Positions 1-7,242 of a stretch of DNA of 7,715 nt are shown in pieces. The notes under the pieces were generated by a model. The model did no database searches. It saw only the letters and a program-made list of their open reading frames with translations, and was not told the DNA's origin. How positions within the stretch are numbered: position 1 is the stretch's first letter; every line of letters begins with the position of its first letter. Position numbers and translations under genes: made by a program. Location: positions 1-7,715 of the forward strand of contig JAXDBV010000017.1 of the NCBI GenBank assembly GCA_034678415.1, written 5' to 3'. The DNA comes from JAXDBV01 sp034678415. GTDB taxonomy: Bacteria > Bacteroidota > Bacteroidia > Bacteroidales > VadinHA17.

Positions 1-1082
1 GTGGCGCTTCCTGTTCTGACATCATGAACGATCCTCTTGTCAACCGTATCTCTCGCCAGGCTGGCTCCCGCATACTTAAGTACATTTTCATAGGCTACCG
101 CTGCGGTATGCGTGGTAACCCCGTTTGAAGCCAGCGCTTCCGTCAGGCGCATGGCGGCTTTATCTTCATCGGAAACCGGCAGATATTTGGAGTTAAACTG
201 GTTGTACACGCCGTAGGTCCAGTTGTCATTGGTGGCGCGGGTGGAAGCCGACATGTAATTGCCGTCAATAAAAAACTTGCCCCAGGTGTTATACACGGCA
301 GTACCTGCCTCCATGTTCTTATCGATGGAGATGATGCGTTCATTTTTTGTTGTGGCCGGGCCCGGTTTATAATAGCAGTTGACAATGTTCACGTTCATGG
401 CTTCTCCCCCGTAGCAGCTGTTACCCTGCCAGTTATAGATCACGTTGTTGCGCAGGTCGACGAGGTCGGTAAGAGCAAAGGCGTCGCCGGCTGATTCGCC
501 CAGGCGCGGATTACGGCTGTCGTGATGTGCCAGAAGGTTGTGATGGAAAGAAGCGTATTTGCCCCCCCATATACCGCCGTATCCATGGGGACCCTTGTCA
601 TGAACCGAATTTCGGAGGCTTTCAGAGATGATGCACCACTGCAGGGTGAAGTTCTCATTCTGATAGAATGATACACATTCGTCGACAGACCAGCTCATGG
701 AGCAATGGTCGATGATAATGTTTTTATGGAATCGTCCGCCCAGGGCATCGGCTTCCTGGTTTGTCTCATCCCCCATTCTGAAGCGCATGAAGCGAATGAT
801 GACATTATCTGCATCGACAGTAACGGGATAATCCCTGAGGCAAATCCCGTCGCCCGGAGCGGTCTGTCCTGCGATGGTGACGTTCCCGCTGGTTATTTTC
901 AGTGCCGACGTCAGCTGTATGGTTCCCGACACCTTGAAGAGGATGATGCGCGGGCCCGGCTGGTTCAGCGCGTAACGCAGGGACCCCGGAGTGGTGACAT
1001 CATCGAGGGTTGTGACATAGTATACCTGTCCTCCACGGCCTCCCGTGGTATATTTCCCGAACCCTTCGGCCCCCGGGAATGC
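1..1082 (-). other. PL1 pectate lyase domain of the fusion (C-terminus outside window)
   Basis: This encodes residues 857-1216, most of a family PL1 domain. It shows the N-terminal FPGAEGFG and GGRGG signature, then SLRYAL (890-895), the beta-helix core with AGQTAPGDG, the conserved acidic and metal-binding region around Asp968 and Asp981, HDKGPHGYGG (1017-1026), HHNLLAHH (1036-1043) and SRNPR (1045-1049). The last visible residues include RIVHDVRTGSA (1206-1216), a stretch I recall from the C-terminal part of Bacteroidetes pectate lyases, so the domain is probably nearly complete at the window edge. Exact PL1 subfamily is not assigned. Confidence 0.9.
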
Positions 1083-3650
1083 AGGAACAGGATCTTCTTC
1101 AGGAATTCCGCTGCCCACCGTGACGGTGCCCGTACCCTCAAAATATTCGGGATGGGTGGAGGCGCTGTAGATTCCCTCAGCAAGATCGGTCCCGTTCAGT
1201 GTGAAAGTGGAAACCGTGAGGTCAGTATTCAGCACAGCCCTGGCATCATCACTCAGGTTGATGTTCAGCGAATCGCCGGCAGCCCTGGCATGACTGAAGA
1301 TTACTTTGTTGCTCAACCCCACGTCGATGAGAGCCGAACCGAATGCGTTCTCGCTCTGTCCGTTGATACAGCTTATGTATCCCGGAACAGAGGGATATTT
1401 GCGGCTGTATTGTATAAGATCCCATGTGCCCGTGAAGCCGCTGTTATCGCCGGTCAGGATGACGGTGCCGGTATTCACGGTGCCTTTCCCGTTATTCAAT
1501 ACCGTGATTCGGGAGACCCCGGAGACGGGACCGCTTAGTGTCATTGAACTTCCGGAAGTATTACCGCTTTCCATGACCAGCTCAACATTTCCTTCAACGG
1601 CGATGGGCGCATCAAGGGCAAAACCGGTACCGCTGGTGTTATAGTTAATATATGTACCCGTTTTCATATGGATCGTGCCTGTTGACCGGTGATTACCTCT
1701 CAGGCGCAGGTGACCGCTACCCGTCATGATGATATCTGCCAGGAACAGGGTGGAGGTTGTTTCCATCTCTCGTGAGCATAGTACCGTTTCTCCGGCGAGG
1801 GGAAACAGGGCTGGTATATAATGTGCAGCAACATCCCAGTTGCCGTTCTCTCCACCGATGAAGGTAAAGGTGTCGGGGCGGCCGACGATGATTTTACCCG
1901 TACCGCTGATGAGACCGGGATTTGTTACCGCGGTATATTCACCCACCGCCTGCATCACTCCGTCAATAAAAAACCCTGTTGTTGTGGCATCCGTGTTCAG
2001 CACCAGCGAGGAGCCTGATCTAACCTGCAGCGCAGAGGAAGGCCATAGAGCCTGAGCATTACTGATGGTAAGTGTTGCACCGTTGTTAACATATACCGTT
2101 CCCTTACCCAGTGAGCCGGCCTGTTCTCCTGCAAGATTTCCTTCATCGACGACAATGCTTCCCGAAAAATTGATATTGTCAGCATTCAGGATCAGTGTAC
2201 CGGCCCCGCGTTTTGTCATTTTATGAATACCTGTAAGGGTTGCATCCAGGGTGAGGCTGCCGGTTATATTGAACAGAAAGGTATCTTTGGTAGCTATTTT
2301 GCCGCCCAGTGACACGTTTCCCCCTGTATATATTTCACATCGGGCAACCGATAAATAAGAAGCGGTGCTGCCGGCAGTGATTTCCATTACAGCGCTGTCC
2401 TTCAGTGCGAGGTCGGCGGTGAAGGCGGAGCCATCGGCTGTTATGGTATCCTTGCCGCTTACAATGGCGGCTTCGCCATTTGATGGTACCGCTGCGGGGT
2501 TCCAGTTTTCTGCCAACAGCCATCCGCCGGTTGTCCCGGCACCGGTCCAGGAGTAGGTCTGCACCAGGGGTGGGTCGGCTGATGGATCCCATCCGTCCTG
2601 TCCTGCAAGCACGTTATATACTGTATAGTTCAGCGCTTCCTCGTCGGTGAGGGCACGGAGACCTGCCCAGTCAGCGCGCCCGCTCATATCTGCTCCCTCT
2701 CCGGTGTTGTTGTATTCGTACAGGTGAAGATCGGTACTGGTAGCGGCATACTCCATGTTCCACGTGTCGCCCCATCCATCCGGGTGAATCATCCCCGTCA
2801 TCTCGCAGTAGAGCCATGCCACCTTGGGGTATTCATGCCACGGGCGACCCATCCTCACCGGTTCACCGTCGTCGCCCGCCCTGGGGCTGTTGAGGGCATA
2901 GGTGAGCGTGCATTTGTTAAACACAAACCCATAGGGCTGGCTGAGAGGTGTTGAAGGGGCTGTGATCCATCCTCCTCCCCAGCTTCGAATCTCGCACGAC
3001 TGGAAGAAGGCTATCCCTGCTCCATAGATATAATCGGTACGCCCGGTGATCAGGCAATTACAGAAATACGACCGGTTGCCGGCCGTCCATAAATACATGG
3101 TATCCTGATAACCCGTTATATTACAGTTTACAAACACCACCTTATCGGCCTCAACGGTGATCGCCTGGGCCTGCCCCACAGGTCCGGCGGTGTTTTCAAT
3201 GGTGAGGTTCTCAGCCCTGAAGCCATCCCCCTGTATGGTAAGGGTGGCAGAGGTGATGCGCAGCACTGAAGGCCACAAGGCGATATCTTCGGCAGGACAT
3301 TTCCCGTCGAGACCGCCGGAACAGTTATAGATATGATAGCTTATGACGGTTTCATCACGACTCTCACCCGTGAAACAGATGTTTTTCTTATCGGAGGGGA
3401 TGATGAGTTTTTCCGTATTGTAAAGACCCCGCTTGATAAAAATGATGACGGGTATATCGCTGTTGGAGGGTGCGGCGTCAATGGCATCCTGGATCTTCGT
3501 GAAATCACCGCTGCCATCCTGGGCAACGGTGATATCAGGATCCAGTGAATATACGTTCTGAACTGTGAACAGGAAACAGCACAAGAGTCCGGGAATAAGA
3601 CGAAGGAATATAATTCTCAATTTTTTCTGTATGACGGAGCGGATGAACAT
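1..3650 (-). CDS. Secreted CE8 pectin methylesterase - PATR-type linker - PL1 pectate lyase fusion (3' end outside window)
   Basis: One frame stays open for 1216 codons from ATG at 3650 to the window edge, without a stop or frameshift. Residues 1-35 look like a Sec signal peptide (basic start, hydrophobic core near 21-30, likely cleavage after VYS), with no lipobox. Residues about 38-350 are a pectin methylesterase: DGSGDF at 45-50, QAQAI at 160-164, QDT at 182-184 (acid/base Asp183), DYIYG at 206-210 (nucleophile Asp206) and GRPW at 268-271. Residues 362-850 are a beta-strand-rich linker with PATR-type repeats. From about 857 a PL1 pectate lyase begins: FPGAEGFG at 858-865, GGRGG at 870-874, AGQTAPGDG at 927-935, DHCSMSW at 981-987, HGYGGIWGG at 1022-1030 and SRNPR at 1045-1049 holding the probable catalytic arginine. 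The first domain should release methanol from methylated homogalacturonan; the second should cleave the product by beta-elimination. The leader is A/T-rich with no Shine-Dalgarno site, as is usual in Bacteroidetes. The PL1 C-terminus and any sorting domain are not visible. Domain calls are firm; the cooperative action is inferred. Confidence 0.93.
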   Translation of the reverse strand, partial: MFIRSVIQKKLRIIFLRLIPGLLCCFLFTVQNVYSLDPDITVAQDGSGDFTKIQDAIDAAPSNSDIPVIIFIKRGLYNTEKLIIPSDKKNICFTGESRDETVISYHIYNCSGGLDGKCPAEDIALWPSVLRITSATLTIQGDGFRAENLTIENTAGPVGQAQAITVEADKVVFVNCNITGYQDTMYLWTAGNRSYFCNCLITGRTDYIYGAGIAFFQSCEIRSWGGGWITAPSTPLSQPYGFVFNKCTLTYALNSPRAGDDGEPVRMGRPWHEYPKVAWLYCEMTGMIHPDGWGDTWNMEYAATSTDLHLYEYNNTGEGADMSGRADWAGLRALTDEEALNYTVYNVLAGQDGWDPSADPPLVQTYSWTGAGTTGGWLLAENWNPAAVPSNGEAAIVSGKDTITADGSAFTADLALKDSAVMEITAGSTASYLSVARCEIYTGGNVSLGGKIATKDTFLFNITGSLTLDATLTGIHKMTKRGAGTLILNADNINFSGSIVVDEGNLAGEQAGSLGKGTVYVNNGATLTISNAQALWPSSALQVRSGSSLVLNTDATTTGFFIDGVMQAVGEYTAVTNPGLISGTGKIIVGRPDTFTFIGGENGNWDVAAHYIPALFPLAGETVLCSREMETTSTLFLADIIMTGSGHLRLRGNHRSTGTIHMKTGTYINYNTSGTGFALDAPIAVEGNVELVMESGNTSGSSMTLSGPVSGVSRITVLNNGKGTVNTGTVILTGDNSGFTGTWDLIQYSRKYPSVPGYISCINGQSENAFGSALIDVGLSNKVIFSHARAAGDSLNINLSDDARAVLNTDLTVSTFTLNGTDLAEGIYSASTHPEYFEGTGTVTVGSGIPEEDPVPAFPGAEGFGKYTTGGRGGQVYYVTTLDDVTTPGSLRYALNQPGPRIILFKVSGTIQLTSALKITSGNVTIAGQTAPGDGICLRDYPVTVDADNVIIRFMRFRMGDETNQEADALGGRFHKNIIIDHCSMSWSVDECVSFYQNENFTLQWCIISESLRNSVHDKGPHGYGGIWGGKYASFHHNLLAHHDSRNPRLGESAGDAFALTDLVDLRNNVIYNWQGNSCYGGEAMNVNIVNCYYKPGPATTKNERIISIDKNMEAGTAVYNTWGKFFIDGNYMSASTRATNDNWTYGVYNQFNSKYLPVSDEDKAAMRLTEALASNGVTTHTAAVAYENVLKYAGASLARDTVDKRIVHDVRTGSA
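1101..2567 (-). other. Inter-domain linker with PATR-type beta-strand repeats
   Basis: This encodes about residues 362-850, between the two enzyme domains. It is rich in Gly, Thr, Ser, Ala and short alternating hydrophobic strands. Residues 478-506 match the autotransporter-associated beta-strand repeat pattern: K-x-GAGTL-x-L, then N-x-x-F-SG, then V-x-EG-x-L. A weaker second copy lies near 715-743, with GTVILTGDNSGFTG at 728-741. The linker probably forms extended beta-solenoid or sandwich segments that space the catalytic domains, or it may bind carbohydrate. No catalytic motif was recognised. PATR repeats are best known from autotransporter passengers, but no autotransporter barrel is visible here. 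Confidence 0.75.
1422..2567 (-). repeat. Degenerate internal duplication within the linker (protein level)
   Basis: Two stretches of the linker resemble each other in protein. Residues 366-396 start YSWTGAGTTGGW and continue with ENWNP, VPSNGE and a short strand. Residues 595-625 start FTFIGGENGNW and continue with an AAHYIP, FPLAGE and short-strand pattern. Each is followed roughly 110-120 residues later by a PATR-like segment (478-506 and 728-741). The linker therefore looks like two diverged copies of one unit of about 230 residues. Similarity is visible only in protein; the DNA is not recognisably repeated. Confidence 0.55.
2601..3539 (-). other. CE8 pectinesterase domain of the fusion
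   Basis: This encodes about residues 38-350, the usual length of a bacterial pectin methylesterase. The catalytic set is complete: Gln160, Gln182, Asp183, Asp206 and Arg269, all in recognisable family motifs. Two motifs differ from the textbook form. The first block is GLYNTE (75-80), with the acidic residue one place later than in GxYxE, and the nucleophile motif is DYIYG instead of DFIFG. The variants are conservative, so activity is expected. The fold is a right-handed parallel beta-helix by family knowledge. Confidence 0.92.
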
Positions 3651-3651
3651 A

Positions 3652-3667
3652 ATAAAAACTTTTTTAT
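3652..3667. repeat. A/T inverted repeat just upstream of the fusion gene
   Basis: ATAAAAA and TTTTTAT are perfect 7-bp arms separated by two bases. They sit between the GC-rich hairpin and the start codon at 3650. On the mRNA this gives an A run followed by a U run directly before ATG, the kind of A/U-rich leader that supports translation initiation in Bacteroidetes. It could supply the U-tract for the hairpin upstream, or be coincidence in an A/T-rich leader. Confidence 0.4.
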
Positions 3668-3669
3668 AA

Positions 3670-3705
3670 CAGGAGACGGGAGATCAGATGATTTCCCGTC
3701 TCCTG
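3670..3705 (-). terminator. Intergenic hairpin, possible attenuator or weak terminator
   Basis: The arms CAGGAGACGGGA and TCCCGTCTCCTG (3670-3681 and 3694-3705) form a perfect 12-bp inverted repeat, GC-rich and separated by 12 bases. On the transcribed strand the stem can extend past one A-C mismatch with three more pairs, leaving a four-base loop. It lies 31 bp after the stop of the DUF5123-type gene and 19 bp before the start of the CE8-PL1 gene. A run of five T occurs only about 11 bases after the stem, so it is not a standard intrinsic terminator. A role as an attenuator or mRNA-end stabiliser is equally possible. Confidence 0.6.
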
Positions 3706-3736
3706 CGGTTATTCAGGCTTTGAGAGATGAGAACAT

Positions 3737-5389
3737 TTATCTTCTTCCGGGTCTCCATCTCGGGTCGCCGCAATCGTTCTTTCCTGCAAATCCCATATCC
3801 AGGAAGCTGAAGTCAACCCCTGCCAGGGGATTTATCCACAGGTCAGTACTCGTTCCTGTATAATTGCCCACGGGGAAACCGGGGATCTCATAACCGACGA
3901 CAAACGAGAACAGTGAAGTTGAATAGGTGTTAACAATGATGAAGGTGGTATTATCAAGGCTTGTGCCACCATCATCGCCGCGTGCGGCATAGCCACCGGT
4001 GGTGTTTCTGTCCCAGGCATGCCCCCAGATGACATTACGGATGGTTATCCCGTTGGCCACGTTGTTATTTCCGTCACCTCCCCTCCAGCGGAACATTTTT
4101 TGATCTGTGGTGGGTACCTCGCTTATGGTGCAGTCTTCAATAAGTACCGAGTTGGAATTTGTTCTCACGGTGAGAAATTGGTGGCATTTGGAGAATGTAG
4201 AGTTCTTAAATGTGATATCACCCACAGTAACGCCCAGGTCGGTGTCCAGGGTCAGGATAGCGTAATCGGCAATACTGTCGATGACACAATCGATAATGGT
4301 ATATTTTTCGAGGTTACCGAGTCCACGCAGCCTTGTCACACCCCTGAGTTCACGGATACGGCACGACACGAATTTTATTTCTCCGATATTAAAGGCTGAC
4401 GGGCTGCTGATCTGGGGGTTAAAAACATAACGGGAGGCGAAATCGCCAGAAAAGGCAATTTCCCTGAACACGATGGAATCAACCCTGACATCTCCAGCGA
4501 TGGCAAAGTTAGACGTGCAATCGATCAGTGGCAATGCCGGTACAAAACTATACCCGCTCATGAATGTAATGGATTTGTCAAAGATGTAGCCTCCGGTGGT
4601 ATAGGTACGGCCTCCTTCGAGGAGCACAATGCTTCCGCTCTCCAGGTCAGCCAGGGTATCTCCCAGAGGAGCGATATAACCTGCAAGGTTTATTACATTA
4701 TCACCGGAAACCAGGGGTGGCCTAGTGGTGTATGCCTCCCATCCTCTCACCTGGTCTTCACTGTATATAGCTATATAGTATTGTGTTGACGGGGCAAGGC
4801 CATAGATAATGGCTTCCGCCTCGGCCTGTTGCTCCGGTGTTACTTCAAAGGCAAGGAGCGGATTAACCAGTCTGACATCGCTTAATGCAAAGACTTTGAT
4901 GTCTGTGACGGGATTACCGGTGGTGGTCCAGAAAACCCTTGCCTGCGTATCGAGCACATCGAAAGAACTGGGAGTACCCATATTCGACGGGTATTTTTGG
5001 GTACGGACACTGCCTAGATTGGCGGGTTTGCTGTCGTATTCAGGATCATCCGCATGAGCGGTGGCCTGTACCTGGTAATAGGTGAACCACAATAGTTCTT
5101 CTCCTGCCAGTTCCCCGTTGATAACAATATAGTTGGTGTCTGTCTCGATGGTATAGTCGATTGTTTTGAATGTATCCCTGCTGACCTCAAGGGTATATGA
5201 GATCGCCTGTTTCATTTTGGCCATATTGACGATGATGGTGTTGTCAACGGAATACAACTCCTCGTTCAGAACGGGGCTGAACAGCCGTGTTCTCGGGAAA
5301 TCTTCTTCTTCCTTGCAGGCCGTGATGATGAACAGAACGGAGGTCAGCATCACCAGGATGGTGCTGATATGGATTTTACGGTTTTTCAT
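3737..5389 (-). CDS. Surface lipoprotein with Fn3-like and DUF4957/DUF5123-type beta-helix domains; probable pectin-binding PUL protein
   Basis: This is a 550-residue lipoprotein. I chose the ATG at 5389, not the in-frame ATG at 5446, because it gives a compact signal peptide (MKNRK start, hydrophobic core, lipobox ITAC with Cys25) and avoids overlap with the SusD gene. CKEEED after the cysteine resembles the lipoprotein export signal for the Bacteroidetes cell surface. Residues about 34-130 and 138-223 look like two Fn3-type beta-sandwiches. From about 230 repeated short strands (for example YTIIDCVIDS at 373-382 and VLIEDCTISE at 425-434) indicate a right-handed beta-helix as in DUF4957. 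The end, with GFAGKNDCGDPRW at 533-545, is typical of DUF5123 proteins. No lyase, esterase or hydrolase motif was seen. Its position directly after SusD suggests a surface glycan-binding protein that presents pectin fragments to SusCD. The family assignment is from memory of its C-terminal signature; the binding role is inferred. Confidence 0.82.
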   Translation of the reverse strand: MKNRKIHISTILVMLTSVLFIITACKEEEDFPRTRLFSPVLNEELYSVDNTIIVNMAKMKQAISYTLEVSRDTFKTIDYTIETDTNYIVINGELAGEELLWFTYYQVQATAHADDPEYDSKPANLGSVRTQKYPSNMGTPSSFDVLDTQARVFWTTTGNPVTDIKVFALSDVRLVNPLLAFEVTPEQQAEAEAIIYGLAPSTQYYIAIYSEDQVRGWEAYTTRPPLVSGDNVINLAGYIAPLGDTLADLESGSIVLLEGGRTYTTGGYIFDKSITFMSGYSFVPALPLIDCTSNFAIAGDVRVDSIVFREIAFSGDFASRYVFNPQISSPSAFNIGEIKFVSCRIRELRGVTRLRGLGNLEKYTIIDCVIDSIADYAILTLDTDLGVTVGDITFKNSTFSKCHQFLTVRTNSNSVLIEDCTISEVPTTDQKMFRWRGGDGNNNVANGITIRNVIWGHAWDRNTTGGYAARGDDGGTSLDNTTFIIVNTYSTSLFSFVVGYEIPGFPVGNYTGTSTDLWINPLAGVDFSFLDMGFAGKNDCGDPRWRPGRR

Positions 5390-5420
5390 GATTCGTATAA
5401 TTTGTGGTAACATGAGACTG

Positions 5421-7214
5421 TTAAAAGCCAAAACCATACCCGTCATTCTTCAGCAATCCTTTGCTGTTGGAGATCCCTATTGCGGGTATGGGGAAGATAT
5501 AACGTACCGGATGAGTATAGTTTGCCCAGTCTTTGGTGATCCACTCCCGGTAGGTTTCCGTGGTGGATTCAATCATCGCGATGAGCCACGAGCTGCGTGT
5601 CCACGTCTCGTCGGGGGCAGAAAGCACTTTTCTGAACTTATTGTATATAAGCAGGTCGCCGTTCTCATCATTTTTCACGTAAAGGTAATCAGGCAAGTTA
5701 CCTGTACCGTTATAGGCTTCATCAGCCATCTGCTTTAATTTCGCGACCATTTCCTCGATTTTTTCCGCATAAAGGTTCCAGCGTACCAGTTCATATTTCC
5801 GGATCATTTCGCCTCCGAATTCCCATGCCCGTTCATCGACAATGGCGTTGAAGAAGGTTTCCTTGTTGGTGGCTGCTGCATCGACGTATTGGTCAACCCT
5901 GGTGTTCCAAACCGATGGATCGAAGGCACGCTGACGCACCCTTTTCAGTGCGTTTTGCGCCTCGGCTGTGGGGCCGTTCAATTCATTTTCCGCTTCGGCG
6001 AACATGAGTAAGACGTCAGCATACCTCATCATAGGCCAGTTGATACCGGTTCCTTTGCTGGTGGAGGCTCCCGGAGGATTTTCCAGCCAGTGTCGGCTCC
6101 ATTTGCCCTGCGAGATATTCATATTACCGGTGGATACGAGTACTTTCTCAAAATTGGTGTTGATGGTATATAGGCCGCAGGTCACATCCAGCCTTTTATC
6201 CAGGGTGTCAAAGGAATAGAAGTAGGTGGGGGGCATGGCCATGTAATTGCTTCCCGAGCCATAAGGATGACTTCCGCCATCGACACGGATACCAATATTC
6301 CATCCCACATCGCCTTCACCGACAGCGAATGGTACTTCAAACAGTATATCACTGTTCACCGGCGAAATGAATTTGCACTGGTTCATGAATACCTGACGGA
6401 AGTCGGCCGGCAGTTCACGGTCTTTCAGTTGTATGAGTTTGGCTGTATAATGCCTGGCCAGCTCATAGTAATCGAGGTAATCCGGTTCCCTGGCCATGGT
6501 CATGTCGGGTTTGAGGAACCATCCGCCGCGTTGCAATGCCAGCCGTGCAATCATCCCCATGGTGTATTCCCTGTTCACCTGTTCGATGCCGTAAGGACAC
6601 TGGTCAGCCCACATCATTTCTTCCTCAATATCAATAAGGTCTTGTATCACGTGTGTGAGGATAACATTTCGGTCTTCCCTGGGAAGGTTGAACTCAATGC
6701 CTGCCGCCGGGGCCTGGGTGCTGAACGGCACATCCCCGAAATAGAAGATGAGCATGCTATACCAGTATGCCCGAAGGGTATATGCTTCACCCAGCAGGTG
6801 ATACATGTTCCTTGACAATTCGACATCGCCCGAACGGAGCGCTTTACTGGCCAGGATTCCTTCAATGCAGATGTTGGCATCACGGATCGCCTTATAACCG
6901 ATATCCCACACATAGGTAAGATCACCGTTGTTCTCCTGTGCCCTGAGGTTCCATATCTGGTACCGTGCCCCGTCGCTGGTCCAGCCACTGCTGTGTTCAA
7001 TATCCGTATTTCCCGTCATGTTGTTGGACAATCGCGATCTGAAGCCGTCATGGCTGAAATGAACATAGATGGCATTCACTGCTTTCCTGGTATCCTCGGC
7101 ATTGGAGAAAATATATTTGGTATCAAAGGTGGATGGTGACTTCGGATCAAGAAAATCCTCGCAGGCAGTGACCATAAGCACCGCTAAAACGTATAGTATA
7201 TATCTCAGTTTCAT
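5421..7214 (-). CDS. SusD/RagB-family outer-membrane nutrient-binding lipoprotein
   Basis: This is a 597-residue SusD-type lipoprotein, the surface lid that captures oligosaccharides for its partner SusC. The ATG at 7214 gives a short lipoprotein signal peptide (MKLRY start, lipobox VTAC with Cys18) followed by EDFLD, the usual SusD start. ATG codons at 7235 and 7238 would add a few residues and remain possible. The helical TPR-like core shows LRAYWYSMLIFYFGDVPF at 147-164. Further on, RYADVLLMFAEAENE and ALKRVRQRAF are typical SusD helices. The end has FPIPAIGISNSKGLLKNDGY, the family's closing signature. The start lies 28 bp after the SusC stop, the usual tandem arrangement, so both are probably co-transcribed. 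Pectin or galacturonide specificity is inferred from the downstream pectinase and cannot be read from this protein itself. Confidence 0.95.
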   Translation of the reverse strand: MKLRYILYVLAVLMVTACEDFLDPKSPSTFDTKYIFSNAEDTRKAVNAIYVHFSHDGFRSRLSNNMTGNTDIEHSSGWTSDGARYQIWNLRAQENNGDLTYVWDIGYKAIRDANICIEGILASKALRSGDVELSRNMYHLLGEAYTLRAYWYSMLIFYFGDVPFSTQAPAAGIEFNLPREDRNVILTHVIQDLIDIEEEMMWADQCPYGIEQVNREYTMGMIARLALQRGGWFLKPDMTMAREPDYLDYYELARHYTAKLIQLKDRELPADFRQVFMNQCKFISPVNSDILFEVPFAVGEGDVGWNIGIRVDGGSHPYGSGSNYMAMPPTYFYSFDTLDKRLDVTCGLYTINTNFEKVLVSTGNMNISQGKWSRHWLENPPGASTSKGTGINWPMMRYADVLLMFAEAENELNGPTAEAQNALKRVRQRAFDPSVWNTRVDQYVDAAATNKETFFNAIVDERAWEFGGEMIRKYELVRWNLYAEKIEEMVAKLKQMADEAYNGTGNLPDYLYVKNDENGDLLIYNKFRKVLSAPDETWTRSSWLIAMIESTTETYREWITKDWANYTHPVRYIFPIPAIGISNSKGLLKNDGYGFGF

Positions 7215-7242
7215 ATCCGTAGATTTATTTGTCATCATGGGT

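Noticed and set aside
705..1538. Plus-strand open frame of 277 codons
   Set aside because: It lies opposite the linker and PL1 coding frame, its protein has no recognisable domain, and the minus-strand frame carries clear family motifs. It is a shadow frame.
262..1984. A 15-base identity, CCGTCAATAAAAAAC, at 262-276 and 1970-1984
   Set aside because: Both copies encode the same short FFIDG-like protein stretch in the same gene; flanking DNA is unrelated, so it is not a mobile or regulatory repeat.
1..3650. Interpretation of the left half as a decayed or gene-poor region because no complete open frame ends there
   Set aside because: Translating the minus strand from 3650 gives 1216 uninterrupted codons to the window edge, with intact CE8 and PL1 motifs. 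It is a gene cut by the window, not a pseudogene.
5390..5446. N-terminal extension of the DUF5123-type gene to the ATG at 5446
   Set aside because: It would overlap the SusD gene and place 19 residues before a perfectly good lipoprotein signal peptide that starts at 5389.
5166..5738. Plus-strand open frame of 190 codons
   Set aside because: It runs antisense across the ends of the SusD and DUF5123-type genes and has no family signature.
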